A stretch of DNA of 64,000 nucleotides from Mesodorylaimus sp. YZB2_4 (lineage: Eukaryota > Nematoda > Enoplea > Dorylaimida > Dorylaimidae), in assembly GCA_030248295.1 (NCBI GenBank), contig JASANH010000082.1:124001-188000 (forward strand), written 5' to 3'. This document shows, in pieces, positions 50,247 through 61,841 of this stretch; positions within the stretch are counted from its first letter, which is position 1; each line of letters starts with the position of its first letter. The position numbers and the translations under genes are program-made. The notes beneath the pieces are model-generated. The model was not told the origin of the DNA. It did no database searches and saw only the letters and a list, made by a program, of their open reading frames with translations.

Positions 50247-51673
50247 TTTCGTCGTCTGATTTGAATTATTGACCGTCGTACGGGACATTGTCGTTCTTAT
50301 CTTGGTTTTAACATACACAAGTATTTCACGAGTAATTAGATGCATTTCGTTTATACCTGTTACCCTACAATTGTAAGTGTTGTTTTGTGCTGCATGCGCG
50401 GTGGAGGAATATGTCATTTTTCTGCACCTACGTATTTGAGGTTTTAGAAGTGAAGCCGTTATTGTACACCCAACCGTCGATTTCATTTGTTGCAGGGATG
50501 AGGACTGAGCATGCACGCGCCTCTTGGTTATTATAATATGTACCGTAATGTTTTCGTTTTATATGGCTTGGAAATTGTGATTAGTGAAACCACCTGAACA
50601 GAACGTTTCCTTGACTTGATCACTATTCACAATCTGCCAGAACAAAGGCACCACGAAATTGCGTCCTATTTTTGGAGGGACACCTCGTCGAAAGCAACCC
50701 TTTAAGGCCATATCGACTGATTGAAGGAAGACCCGGAAACCCCATCTGATCAACAGGTCGGCTACGAGTAAGGTAAGTTCAAGGCTGCTAAATATCATGT
50801 CACGCTCAACGCTCATGAAATCTCCAACAAGCTAAAGGCACGCGAGGCAACTACAGTACATACAAATAGCCAGTCGGTCCAGCATACCCTTCTCGGGGCG
50901 TCCCCAGTCCTAGCTGTACAAGCTCTTCAAGAGGGACGCAAAGTGAAACATTGTCGAGCTGTCGTTGGTGTCAACACACGTATTCACACGCCACCGCCAT
51001 CTAAAAAGAACAGCTTATTGAAAGAGCACTTTGAAAAGTCAGGCCAACCGAGGCAAAGCAAAGGGCAACAGAAAATAACGTACGTTAGCAATTTGAGATT
51101 CTATCAGCAACAGGATTCGTTGTTATTCGAATGCGGACGGGCTTATATCGTAGACTACCTGCCAACCGTCCTCATCTACGAGAAAGATGCAGTTTAGCGA
51201 GGGCACACAGTTAATACACAGCACCGCCACTAGTACGCCCACACTCGGTCATGAAACGGGCAAGGCTCAAGATGAGTCTGCCGAGTTCGGCGTCAACGAA
51301 GCGAGCACGTTGTCAGGGCAGTCCAGGTGACAAAGAAGACAAGTTGCCTGAAACCACAACTCAGTTAGGCCTGTTGCAAGTGGGGGGTTTGCTGGTCGGG
51401 AAATGAGTTCCCCATCACACTTGTTCATACGTTCATCCAATGGTCAAAGGATTCCATCCTTAAAATTCGAAAGTACTCCGATCCTATGGTCAATGTTGAG
51501 CAGAGACTTGTTTGTCAATCGATCCCCGCACAGCGACCCAGGTCGGAAGGCTGAATGGGTATACTTCAATACCTTCGAGGTATGTGACCCGCCATCTCAG
51601 GTGTCAGAGAGCTCGCTTGCAGACTGCCAATCTTTCGATCAGATAGTGGTTTCAGGCACTTGTTCACGATCCC
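50247..51673. other. Convergent region between DEK and TAB2/3-like
   Basis: The genes end toward each other. No exon with family similarity is seen. A plus-strand frame at 50943-51197 and a minus-strand one at 50559-50816 have no splice support or recognisable motif, and are probably chance or decayed repeat sequence. Confidence 0.5.
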
Positions 51674-54600
51674 TCAATCCAGGACTCCCTCACCACCAGC
51701 CCCATGCATGATCACCGTGCCAAAGAACCACTCACCAGTGACGCGTGGCATTTCGCAGCATTCACAAACGGGCAGATCAACGTGATTACGGAAAGTGCAA
51801 AATGAACAAGACCATTGTTCCGCCTCGCCCACCGCTTCACCATCGCACACGACCTTCGGTGCGTCGACATTCGTTGCTCGTAGCTCAACTGAAAAGCCAG
51901 CCTAGAGTGCATACAAGCCTATTGAAACAGTGAAGATACGTACGAGTAAGGCGATCGACAGCGGCGACTCGATTGTCCAGCCCATCCGCATTGCCACCTC
52001 TCGTTTCTGAAGATGCGGAAATGGCATCACATAGAGTAGAAACCAAGGCCCTGGCATGGGTGAGGAGAGGCAATAAGCATCTCTAGCAGATGAAGAACGA
52101 AACTGGTTTTCCATATCCGTGCAGGACCCGGGACCAAACACGCACGAACCTGCATTCAGTCGATGAATTTCCAACTCCTTCAGCATTGTTTGGATCTCGG
52201 CTTGCAATTCGCGAGTCTCCTTGTGCAGAGAAGTCATATCTTCATCCTAAAAAGGAAATTCTAATGTAACTGACCGCATATGATCACGCTTCACTCCTGC
52301 CTCTACGGCAGTGATTCACAAGCAATGAATGGATTGTCGCTAGCAGAAGGCTCCGTTATTCAATTTCTTCAGTGATAAAATTTTTCTCAAATGTAGTAAG
52401 AAATACTGTACATATTCATCCACCAAAAAATGAAATTCATGCAAATTCTGCCTAGCCAAGCGGTCATTTCGTATTAAGCTCATTTTTGGCAAAATCGGCC
52501 AGTTTTTTCCCGGACCCTTCTCCCTTTGGCTAACTAATCTATTGTACACTGCGTTCCAAAATGCGCCCCTGTGCGAGATCAACATTCATGATGTGTAGAA
52601 GATCACCCCCCACCCCCCCCCCGTTAGAAATCGAGATGACGTGAGTCCAAGATCCTGGCCACGAAGCGAGCCAAGTCCAAGACACCGCTAGAAAAATAGA
52701 ACTCTGCCCTTGGACCGATCTCAAGTGCCAAGCTGTCAGACTTGTGCCCCTGCTAGAAAACGTGACCTGAGTGAGGTCTCCTCTGTCTAATGTACATTGC
52801 TGCCTCCAAGCCGTGTGCACAAGCGATTGCGTGCAGTACGATCGCAAGCAGGGGTCAGTCAAGTTTTAAACATTCGGGGAGTCCAAGAAGTGTCTGGAAA
52901 CTCAGGAAAAAATAGGAAATTGGGAGCCAAAATTAGGCAAACCTGAATCATTGCATTTGGAGGTTCCAAATCGTGAAAATTCACGGCAGGGGAAAATTTC
53001 AATTTTTGTCTGGAAAAATCATTTTCCGCGCCTTGTATGAACCCTGTTAAAAAGTTTGTAACACCCCCCCGGACCAGGGGCTGGGGTTTCGTAAACAAAA
53101 ATGTCAAGGATTCGGGGCAGCAGCAGGTGATTTATCAAGAATAACACACTTACGCTAATGGCGGCACTGCTGACTGAGTGCTTTCGGTGTCGCATCAAAT
53201 CTTTTTCCATCAGATCCACGTCCATCCTTAATTCCTCCAACCTATTCCTCGCCGATGCCATCGCCTTCCTCATATCGGCCAATCGCGATCGTTGATGTGA
53301 CAAGACGCCTAAACCGGAAATACGATTTGCTGAATGTCTTATTAACAAAAATTCCTTACTTTTCAAACATTCCTCGGCTTGAGCGTTGGTGATGGCTGCC
53401 GTTTTGACGAGCGTACTTGAATCGTAAGCGGGAGATTGAGGCGCGGGCTGTCTCAAGGAAACTGTGAAAGCGGCAGTCGAGCGATGATAATTGGGTTGAA
53501 TTGAGACGACTGGAGTGAACGTGACTCGAGGTCGAATACGAGCCGCGCTATAGCCCGGGCCAGAATCGCCGCTTATTATGGCACCACCGCCTCGTGGATC
53601 CAACGAAATTCTGATATTGGGTGAATGCGATCGAACAGCGCCAGGTCCAGGAGGTCGGACCGTTCCTTGCGTACTGCCGCCCGGTGACAATGAGGGAGGG
53701 CCGCTTTCATCAGTCAAATTATCGGCGCTGATTCGGAGCTGATCACGATAAAGGCCACTGTTCGATGACAAAGTTGATTGTTGACTTGCCGCACGTTGCT
53801 GAAACAACAAATATATAGAGTCATTAGAGGCAGACAAGGTAATTACTCACAGCCGATTCCGCATCCGTGTTGCCTTGTCTAACGAATTGCCAGCCGGGTG
53901 GAGGACCGACCGAGCCCTGCGACCCTTGCAACGGGGATCTCGTCAACTGATAGAATATCGGTTTGCCGCCCGGTCCTGATTGACTAGAGAGGACCAATGT
54001 CGGTGAATTGGGTGCCGGCGATGGGGACAACGTTATTTGAGAACCGTTCGTTTGATAATTTATTTTCAAAGCGGGCAAATTTCCAAATCCAACCGACGTC
54101 CTGGAGGGCACACTTCCGGTCGGTGTTCCAGGACAAGATTGCACCATCTCGGCATTCATTGGTAGTCGATGTTGCGCAACGGGTGAATGAGACCGATGAT
54201 GAAGCACCGAGTGAACATCCAGTGTTTGAGGACGAGCCAATGGGCCGAACGTTGCCATTGGCGGACTCATATGTTGCTGGCCCGCAGCGGGGGGAACACG
54301 AGGTGGAGTGCACGACCGAGTGTCCCGCATAGCACCGCTTTGCATCAGAGGAGAATCTTGTGATCGCCTTATCACGTAGCTACCACGTGGGCGAACCAAC
54401 GAGGCCGGAACCCAGGCGTAGGGCCGCTCAGTCATCACACCTTCCCTGGCACCGTTCGAGTAATTTTGTGTGACCGGTTCAGTCGAAGTTGGCCGACTCG
54501 ATTCAAGACGAACAAGATCCCAACATTTGTGCGGATCAGATGCGTGCTGAAAAAGACCATGGTTATCAGATCGAACACAGTCACGCTCATTGATCGCTAC

Positions 54601-54853
54601 GCTAGGAAAATCAAGACTTTGAGACACCATCAGCAGCTACGTACACAGGCCCACCTAACTTAATTTTGGCACCGGCCTGTCTTATTACCCCCTAACTCTT
54701 ATCGTTATCACAGACCCGTAGATACCAAACAGAATTCCTTACTTGCGCAGTAATCGCACAAATCGTGTCGAAGGGCACCGATGGGAAAGTTGATCGCAAA
54801 TGCTGCGCCAGGGCTTGAGCCGCTCCGGCGACACTTGGATCAGTCATCTTCAT
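51674..54853 (-). CDS. TAB2/TAB3-like ubiquitin-binding adaptor of TAK1
   Basis: Exons 54743-54853, 53851-54546, 53360-53798, 53154-53308, 52150-52246, 51944-52006 and 51674-51888; 591 residues. A CUE domain is split over the first two exons (LRSTFPSVPFDTICAITAQ, then HASDPHKCWDLVRLES). A long Ser/Pro/Gly-rich middle follows, then a coiled coil (MRKAMASARNRLEELRMDVD, LHKETRELQAEIQTMLKELE). The C-terminal NZF zinc finger has Trp546, Cys548, Cys551, Cys562 and Cys565 (WSCSFCTFRNHVDLP...CEMPR), with the Thr-Phe pair used by TAB2/3 NZF fingers to bind Lys63-linked ubiquitin. CUE plus coiled coil plus NZF is the TAB2/3 architecture; these proteins link polyubiquitin to TAK1. The last frame may be cut at a GTGAGT donor (51735) and continue in an unseen exon. 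Confidence 0.9.
52866..53060 (+). repeat. Dispersed repeat, copy 1 (TAB2/3 intron)
   Basis: About 195 bp in the intron 52247-53153 match 56258-56530 on the same strand: GGGGAGTCCAAGAAGTGTCTGG..., GCATTTGGAGGTTCCAAAT, GGGGAAAATTTCAATTTTTGTC, ATCATTTTCCGC and a final CATGAAC-like box recur in order. It is a dispersed interspersed repeat of unknown class. Confidence 0.7.
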
Positions 54854-55415
54854 TCGTTAATCAATTAGCAATTAGTACAAAACTTGCCGCCTACGTTGTG
54901 TGGACCACCCGAACGCAATTTAACCACACAATGTCACGCAGTCGAAAATACAGTTACAGTTTCTTCGCCACACGGCTGTCATCTTTACAACAGTATTCCA
55001 CACTCGTTTAAAAATGGAAATTTTTCATATTCATTAATTTATAAAATCAAAATCCTCTCAGACTAAAAAATAACCAAACTGTGAAGTTCAAAAAAATTGA
55101 AATCTCTTATTTTTTAAATTAACGTTTAAAGTGAGTGATGAATATGTCAGAAATGTGGGGTTGGTACCACGGCCCCATATAAAATGCGCAGGCCTCTCCG
55201 CTCGAGTTGCGCTGTCCGTTTTCGTGATTTATTAACCTGATATCAATAATCCCTTTTTAGTTTTTTCTCTTATCCAAACTGTAAAGATAAAATCTTCGGC
55301 GTCTGTGCTCACTCAGAATTTAAGGATCCAAACGAAGAACTGACAAAGGTACGGGTCTGAAATTAAAATGTGCTGGGTACAATTTATAATTGCACCCATT
55401 TTCAGCCCAATCACT
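54854..55415. promoter_or_regulatory. Shared head-to-head promoter region
   Basis: TAB2/3-like and TFIIA gamma start 562 bp apart on opposite strands. An acceptor (CCATTTTCAG, ending 55404) just before the TFIIA gamma ATG implies a 5' UTR intron, so the actual promoters are even closer. No TATA box is obvious. Confidence 0.5.
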
Positions 55416-56642
55416 ATGGCGTATCAAATGTACAGAAACACGACGCTAGGAGCGACATTACAGGAAACACTGGATGAACTGATTCAGGTACCTACCCTAA
55501 ATTTTTCGTGACGAAGCCATCCTGTAGCCTATACAGTATAGATGATCTACACCCTATTTTAGAATGGTCAAATCACCCCTCAATTGGCGCTGAAAGTGGT
55601 CTCGCAGTTCGACCGAGTGATCAACCGAGCCTTATCAACCAAGATTAGGTCCAAGATACATTTTCGGGTAAGTGCTGCTATAGGTCGGAATCGGTGCCTT
55701 GTCGTCGCTATGCCATGCCGTGTGCTTTCCATTGTCCCCCTCCTTTTGCCATGGCTAGAGCTTTGGGGATGAATTTACGAATCTTATTTTAGCTAAAGCT
55801 CCACGGTCAAGCTTGTCCACAATTTACAAATAAGCGTGAGGAATTCCGACCTCATGTTTTGACCTGAGTAGGCCCTCATTTTGAGATCTGGCAAAAGAGG
55901 GTCACAAAAAATTTTCTAGACTTGAAAAATGTCTGAGGGATAGGCGAGACATAAGAAAATAAGCATTCTAAGCTGTGTGTACGTGTGGGGATGATGACCT
56001 GTGGTCTCGGTAACTTATCCTCGACTGTCTTCTCCATAGAAATCCAGTTGACTAGCCTTCGGAGTCCTTCCTCGTCACAGTTTTTCCCAATTTCAGGCGC
56101 AGCAACTCGTGACTTACCGTTTTTGCGACAATGTATGGACGTTCGTCATGGAGACAGTAGATTTTCGCGAAATGGGAGAAAGCTTACACGCGGGAAAGGT
56201 CAAGATCGTGGCCTGCGATGGTAGAGCGATATCAGGTAAGTCCTTACCAGCCCTGTCTTTGATAGTCAGGGAATCCGAGAAGTGCCTGGGAAACCTGGGA
56301 AAATAAGAATTTTCAACCCAAATTCTAGCAACCTCAGAGATTGCATTTCGAGGTTCCAAATTATGAGTCACCATCATTTTGTGTGCATTTCTTGATTATG
56401 TTGGAGGTCAATGAATCAGAGTTAACTGAGTAGTCGTACGACAGTGCGAAAATAATCGGGAAAAATTTAAAATTTATTGTCCGGGAAAATTAGCGGAAAT
56501 CATTTTCCGCTTCATGCATGAACTTTGTTTATTTCTTTCCGAGTTTATCCAACTAATGTAAGCCCCTAAATTTAAGCCAACTAATTTATTTTCTCGCCTC
56601 ATTTCAACATTATTTTCGATTTTAGGACCTGGAGCTCCTTAA
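55416..56642 (+). CDS. GTF2A2: Transcription initiation factor IIA, gamma subunit
   Basis: Four coding exons: 55416-55487, 55563-55667, 56097-56235 and 56626-56642; 110 residues (human 109). The protein starts [20 protein letters not shown] and contains [40 protein letters not shown] and [11 protein letters not shown], covering the helical bundle and the beta-barrel half that pairs with TFIIA alpha/beta and TBP. The final exon is only 17 nt and encodes GPGAP-stop after the split glycine codon; its acceptor (TTCGATTTTAG) is strong. TFIIA stabilises TBP on promoters. A polyadenylation signal AATAAA lies near 56783. Confidence 0.95.
56258..56530 (+). repeat. Dispersed repeat, copy 2 (TFIIA gamma intron)
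   Basis: This is the longer partner of 52866-53060, with extra sequence in the middle (about 56370-56450). It contains GGGAATCCGAGAAGTGCCTGG, GCATTTCGAGGTTCCAAAT, a GGGAAAAATTTAAAATTTAT segment and AATCATTTTCCGCTTCATGC. It fills much of the last intron of TFIIA gamma. Confidence 0.7.
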
Positions 56643-56975
56643 CTGGAATTTATCACCTTCTGCTGATTCTGTATTATGTGCACTGAAGACACGAGGCAGG
56701 TTTCCTGTTACAATGTAACATACGATATTCCAATGCATTTTACAGTATAATATGCCTTTGCATCTGATTTCGCGTTCTACTCTAATAAATATTTCTGTGC
56801 AAAAGGCTTAATTGGATAATTATAATTCAACCAGGGCAATCCCGCTTGCAAACATTATGTATACCAAACCAGAAAGCGAAAAATTTTCATTACGAAGCGC
56901 TGATTATCGTCATTGTACGCATTGCACTGACGCAAGAGCGAGAAAAATAACACGAAAATGTTCAACAGTCCTCCT

Positions 56976-58891
56976 TTACAAGATGGCGCACTTCCAACCG
57001 CTGAAAAATGACAATCGTTTTGATTGCTGACTTTGCGAACCAGCTGGTAGTCGTCGTCCATAAGCAGCGGATTGCGTTGTGGATGCTTGCTAAAAGAGAA
57101 GACGCTTTAATGTAAGAAAAATGTCTAATTCTTGAACTTACCAAATTCTTTTCAGTTTTAGCTTTGATATCTCTCGCGAGCGTGAAAAATGCGTCTTCGA
57201 CGTTGATGTTAGCTTTGGCGCTCGTCTCCATAAATTTGATGCCGTATTCGATGGCCAACTAAAACGAACCACTCGGGCACTTGAACTATACGCGCAGATG
57301 GGCAGATATGCGTTGTTTCCAAAGCCTATCTCGTGACATCCGACGGAAACGTTATCAACAAGTCCAATCATGGACTATATTTCACGCTCTAGTGCCCACA
57401 CAAGCCTTCAGGCCAAGTCCTATTGAGATGAGTGTACCGCGATATTAACTTGGATCCCAATTCCAAAACTAGTTTTACAGTGATATTGCTGGCCTTTTCG
57501 CCCTTTCGCATCACCTTAGGGCTTACTCCAACCAACCAAAGGAGGAAGTCCAACACTCTGGGACCCTTTGTAGTCGCCTGCTTATCTTTTCCCTCGCATG
57601 ATGTCCTCTCTCCATCAATGATAAGGGAGTCAGTCAGAAGTGGGGAGGGATTGAAGGACACAAACGGACAGCGGGACGTGGGGTGACGAAGAGAGGATGC
57701 TTGCTGTGGAACCCCTGCCTGCATGCAAGAGCTGTCAGTTTCTGAAATATCCTTTCGGGAATAAGTGGTGATAGTCTCTCATTTTCCCTTTTGCTGCTCT
57801 GATGGCGCAGAATTTCAAATTTTTATGTAGGTACTTCAGCTACAAGATCTCTGTTCTTTGTGGGCTTCGTTTGGGGACATCACTTCGTAGAGTGGAGGGT
57901 GGACAGTTGGCGACAGGTGGAGACGGGTCAAAAGTAGAATAGACGGCCCCTCTAGTCCGTTGAACGGTGAATTCTAGCTGCCTACACGGAGAAATGCTCG
58001 ATACAACGCCAGAGTATTTGAAAAGTTCGCGACCCGACCGACCCACAGTTTTGGTCGGTTTCCCCGAACGGATCCACCCGGATAGACGGATTGGTTGATG
58101 CTGGACTGGTACGATATAGAACTGAACGATCCGAATCAATCGATAAATTATCCCTTACCTGAGCCCCTCGTTCTTTGGAAACTTGTCGACGATCGTTCAT
58201 GTCGCACTTATTACCAAGAATCATTTTCTCGACGTCGGCAGATGCGTGCTCCTCAATGTTACGTATCCAATTTTTGATATTATCGAACGACTTTTCATTC
58301 GTAATGTCGTAAACTAGCAAAATTCCCTGAAATTGAACAGCAGGCATGAAAAATTAGATAAAATGTGCTAAAAATTCCTTTACCATAGCGCCACGATAAT
58401 AAGCCGTTGTTATGGTACGGAATCGTTCCTGACCCGCCGTGTCCCTACAGCAAAACTAACTGGGTTACCAAACCGAAATGCGCTCGCTTATTTTACCAAG
58501 GCATCAAAAAATTCTAAAGTCCGACAGGTGAGAGAGAAAATAAATAAAAAGAGATCTCACCAAATCTGTAACTTTATTTTTTTCCCATCAAGCTCTATGG
58601 TTCGGATTTTGAAATCGATTCCTGAAAAAAAAGCTATACAATAAATTGCCGTATCTCAAAAAACCTGCGCAATCTATACTGCGAGACTTGTTATTGTCGA
58701 AAGCAAATAACGTTAGTCCGAAAAATGTGCCCTGATGTCAAAAAGAGAATATAAATTCTTCACTCACCTATCGTCGAAATAAACGAATTATTGAAAGAAT
58801 CTTCAGCAAACCGAAACAATAAACATGTTTTTCCCACACCGCTATCACCGATCAACAACAGTTTGAATAAGTAATCGTACGTTTTCGCCAT
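56976..58891 (-). CDS. RAB8: Rab8 small GTPase
   Basis: Six exons: 58768-58891, 58561-58621, 58384-58444, 58159-58326, 57142-57258 and 56976-57089; 214 residues. It begins [20 protein letters not shown] and has [58 protein letters not shown] and [15 protein letters not shown], all diagnostic of Rab8 (Rab10/13 differ in the switch and tail). The tail ends KCAIL, a CAAX-type geranylgeranylation motif like Rab8 CVLL. Rab8 drives Golgi-to-plasma-membrane exocytosis and membrane delivery to cilia and protrusions. Its 3' end converges with TFIIA gamma, with 333 bp between stop codons. The intron 57259-58158 is 900 bp. Confidence 0.97.
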
Positions 58892-60355
58892 GAAACCACA
58901 ATTTGATCCGTTTCTCCGACAAGTGCCAATTCAAAGAAAGAACTTCAAATGTAAAACAAATCAGCGAAAAATTTCCTCTTGGGTGATTATAAATATGGTT
59001 TTTCGAAATGATTCACCAAATAAGCATTCACTTCGGACTCAAACACCTCCCCTCGATTTAGTAATGCTATGCATACAAGGAGTGACTTAATCAGAAGGAA
59101 CTTTTTTCGATGTTTTTTGGGGTTTTTTGTTGTTTGTGTCGCCAGGCCATTTTTGTTTTTTTTTTTTTTGAAAAGAAAAAAAAAAAACCTTTTTTTTATT
59201 TTTTTTTTTTTATTTTTATTTTTTTTTATATTTTTTTTATTTTTTTTTAAGGGCCATACGTTGCGTAGGCGCCCGCACTGGGCGGTCGCAGACGGATACA
59301 GTAAGCCAAATAGGAAGCGGTAAAAGTAGGTTTTACGTCCACTATGTGCGCGTGAGTGTATAGTGTAAAGTTCAGTTTTGAACTGGCTTCTGCCGCTTTC
59401 AATGTTCACACGTTTTTGTGATAACTTACGTAACGCTAGTACTGGCCGTCGGCTTGTACAGTAGTTCGAGCTGAAGATAGTTCTGGCCTGGGTGCCTTCT
59501 GCGGAGTTTCTGTCTGCAGCTCCAGCTCTGTTGGGTTTCTAGTTGAACAGATGAGAATGCTGTAGTGGGGCACCTTGGCGTACTTTTGCTCTGGCTTTGT
59601 ATACTTGGCTACGTTGAGGGACGACGGCACAACGGTGACGGGTCCAAAGTGTAAAGTGATTGTGATCTCAGCGCTATGACGCGAGCATATTTGCTGTCTG
59701 TTAGGCAGACTTCATACTTCGTGTGCAGCGTAGCGTGTGGCTTACGATTAGAAGCACTCGGATGAGGGTATCTTATAGCTCACTTCAGACACATATTCTC
59801 AGGCACCCTGGCATGACACATCCAAACAAACCTAGTGAAAATGACAGATAACAGAACTGGATACGACTCAGGGGTGCGGGTTCGACTCCCACTCGGGGCC
59901 CAAGATTAGTTTCTTGAAGCCTTGTTGTCTCTAAAACAGGGCGTCGTGAATGGAATACGAATAGTGCCTGCGCCCAATTAATCTGCTGTCCACACCATCC
60001 ATACAAATACGCACGCCAGGGGGTCGAAAGTTCATTTGCATACGACGTCGCATTTGCATGGGCCTATGACAGCAGAGACTTTGCTCTTCCTATCGCATAC
60101 TTATCCCATGAGTGCGCGCTCATTGACCATCTACTGGGCCTACAGTGGCCAAAGCCACCCTCCTGATGACTGTCAACGCTGCCGCTGATATCACGCCAAA
60201 ACCCTGCAACTGCCCGAGGATTATCACAGACGTGCGCGTACGATCAGTCACTTGGTTCGACACGTGATGCAAGTGACCAGCATACAGTACTACGACACAT
60301 GTGCATTGTGCACTCTAACCTAAGCAATCACCACATCACGTCCCATCCAACAAGA
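58892..60355. other. Region between NAXE and Rab8, with a T-rich low-complexity tract
   Basis: Both flanking genes are on the minus strand. The stretch 59148-59252 is almost pure T with a few A and one A-run, an A/T low-complexity tract whose apparent Phe/Lys reading frames are meaningless. A tRNA-derived fragment lies at 59850-59904. Nothing else is recognised; Rab8 regulatory sequence would lie at the left end and the NAXE 3' UTR at the right. Confidence 0.6.
59850..59904 (+). repeat. tRNA-derived fragment related to that at 28945
   Basis: AGGGGTGCGGGTTCGACTCC with B box GGTTCGACTCC at 59879-59889, followed by CACTCGGGGCCC, closely matches the SCAPER intron copy. No A box or anticodon arm can be assigned, so it is probably a SINE remnant or tRNA pseudogene. 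Confidence 0.45.
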
Positions 60356-61841
60356 TCACGATCCGTGCTGGCTGGCGAGTTCCACAACACATTCAGTGCC
60401 AGGGTAGGGCGGCAAGTTCAAGTCGTACCGAGAAGCCAGCTGAGGCGGCACGAAACGACCACCCAGGAAGTGGTAACGTCCCTTGTACCGCATGGCGCAT
60501 CGTTTCGGTGCAGTCAGTGAAATGAGTAAGTCCGGCTGAATGCTCGAGTCGTCCAATGGTCCCTCGTCAACGAGCCAACCTGAAACAGCAGCTCACATGA
60601 AGACCATGCAACAATGGGGGGGCGTGCTAGGTACCATCAGAGCGCATGGGCTCTCTGCACGTGCTTTCACAGGCTACAGCTGGCAGTGTCTGTAATCAGC
60701 ATTCCTGGGCGACACGACACTCCCTGGGAGGGAGGCATCGAATGTTTCAGTTGTTCCTCGATATGTCCCCCCTGGCAGAACGTGCTACACTGCAGTACAC
60801 TGTATACCCGAGACCCGAACAGGACTACATTGCCATATCGAAGGCCGATGGGCGGACAAGTCAGGCTCACACCTGAAGGTATGTCAATGCTGGCAATGGG
60901 CACGGTCACTTTCTTCAGCTTATCCAATATGCCCACGAAGGGGTCCCTGACTGGCGGCTTGAAACTGAATCCAAACAAGGCGTCGACAATTAGATTGAAC
61001 GAGTGCGATATCAGCTGCGGGTCAGACAAGTAGGACAGGGCCGATATCTCCATGGCCTCGATTTGACTGATCAGATTCTTCATCAGCTGGTTATTCGACG
61101 GTTTCGGGTAATAAATTGTGGGGTTGTAGCCCTGCAAGTAGACCACCCTACCACCACATTCACTCCACCAACCACCCTCGCTTACAAACATCTTCAAATG
61201 TCTGGCGCAGACCAGGCCGTCGCCACCGTTGTTCCCCGGTCCAGCCAGTACCAGCACTTTTGTGAATTGGCTCAATGGATAGGCCTTGGCGATGGCCACT
61301 GCGCACGAGTAACCTGCCAGCTCCATCAACTGATCGACAGAAAAGCGAAAGTCGTTAAACAGCTCCTTGTCGATAGCAATGGCTTCGTCCTGGCTGAAAC
61401 ACAGGGGAAATTACCAGGCTTGCAGTAGGGCACAGGGACAGAACCAGGGTTTGATGGAGCAGTTTAGACATGTCTAAACGAGCGAAAGCAACGAGACTTA
61501 CAGCCCTTTCGTTAAAAGTTCAAATTTAAAAAGTTACGGGAAATTTAAATTTCTCTCCAGCATTCCAGCCTCATTGAGCCGCTGATATGCGGCCTCCTGT
61601 TTCTATCCAAGCTGGCCGAACCGAGGCTGGGAGGCCGGGTGACCCCGCTTCCCAACAGAAAATTGATTTTGAATTGTAAACACGCCAAAAAATTTTTAGG
61701 GCAAACAATTGGACTAGCCTAGCATTTTGGGCCGAAACTTGGATTACCCTAGGGACCTATAAAAATGAGCTCTGGCCTTTTCTAATCGTATTAGCTCGCT
61801 GACAACCATCAAATAAAACCTCACTTTGAAATTAGCGGCAT
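60356..61841 (-). CDS. NAXE: NAD(P)HX epimerase
   Basis: Exons 61186-61393, 60873-61131 and 60356-60579 are firm; a 17-nt first exon at 61825-61841 is proposed because ATGCCGCTAATTTCAAA/GTGAGG supplies a start codon, a good donor and the phase 2 needed by the next exon (MPLISN joined to QDEAIAID). Total 235 residues. YjeF N-terminal domain motifs: [31 protein letters not shown] (nucleotide-binding loop), [34 protein letters not shown] and [17 protein letters not shown] interconverts R and S epimers of damaged hydrated NAD(P)H so that NAXD can repair them. With this start no mitochondrial targeting peptide is present; a different upstream first exon is possible. Confidence 0.93.

Noticed and set aside
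59069-59409. Phe- and Lys-rich frames on both strands
   Set aside because: Low-complexity T/A tract; no protein would be expected.
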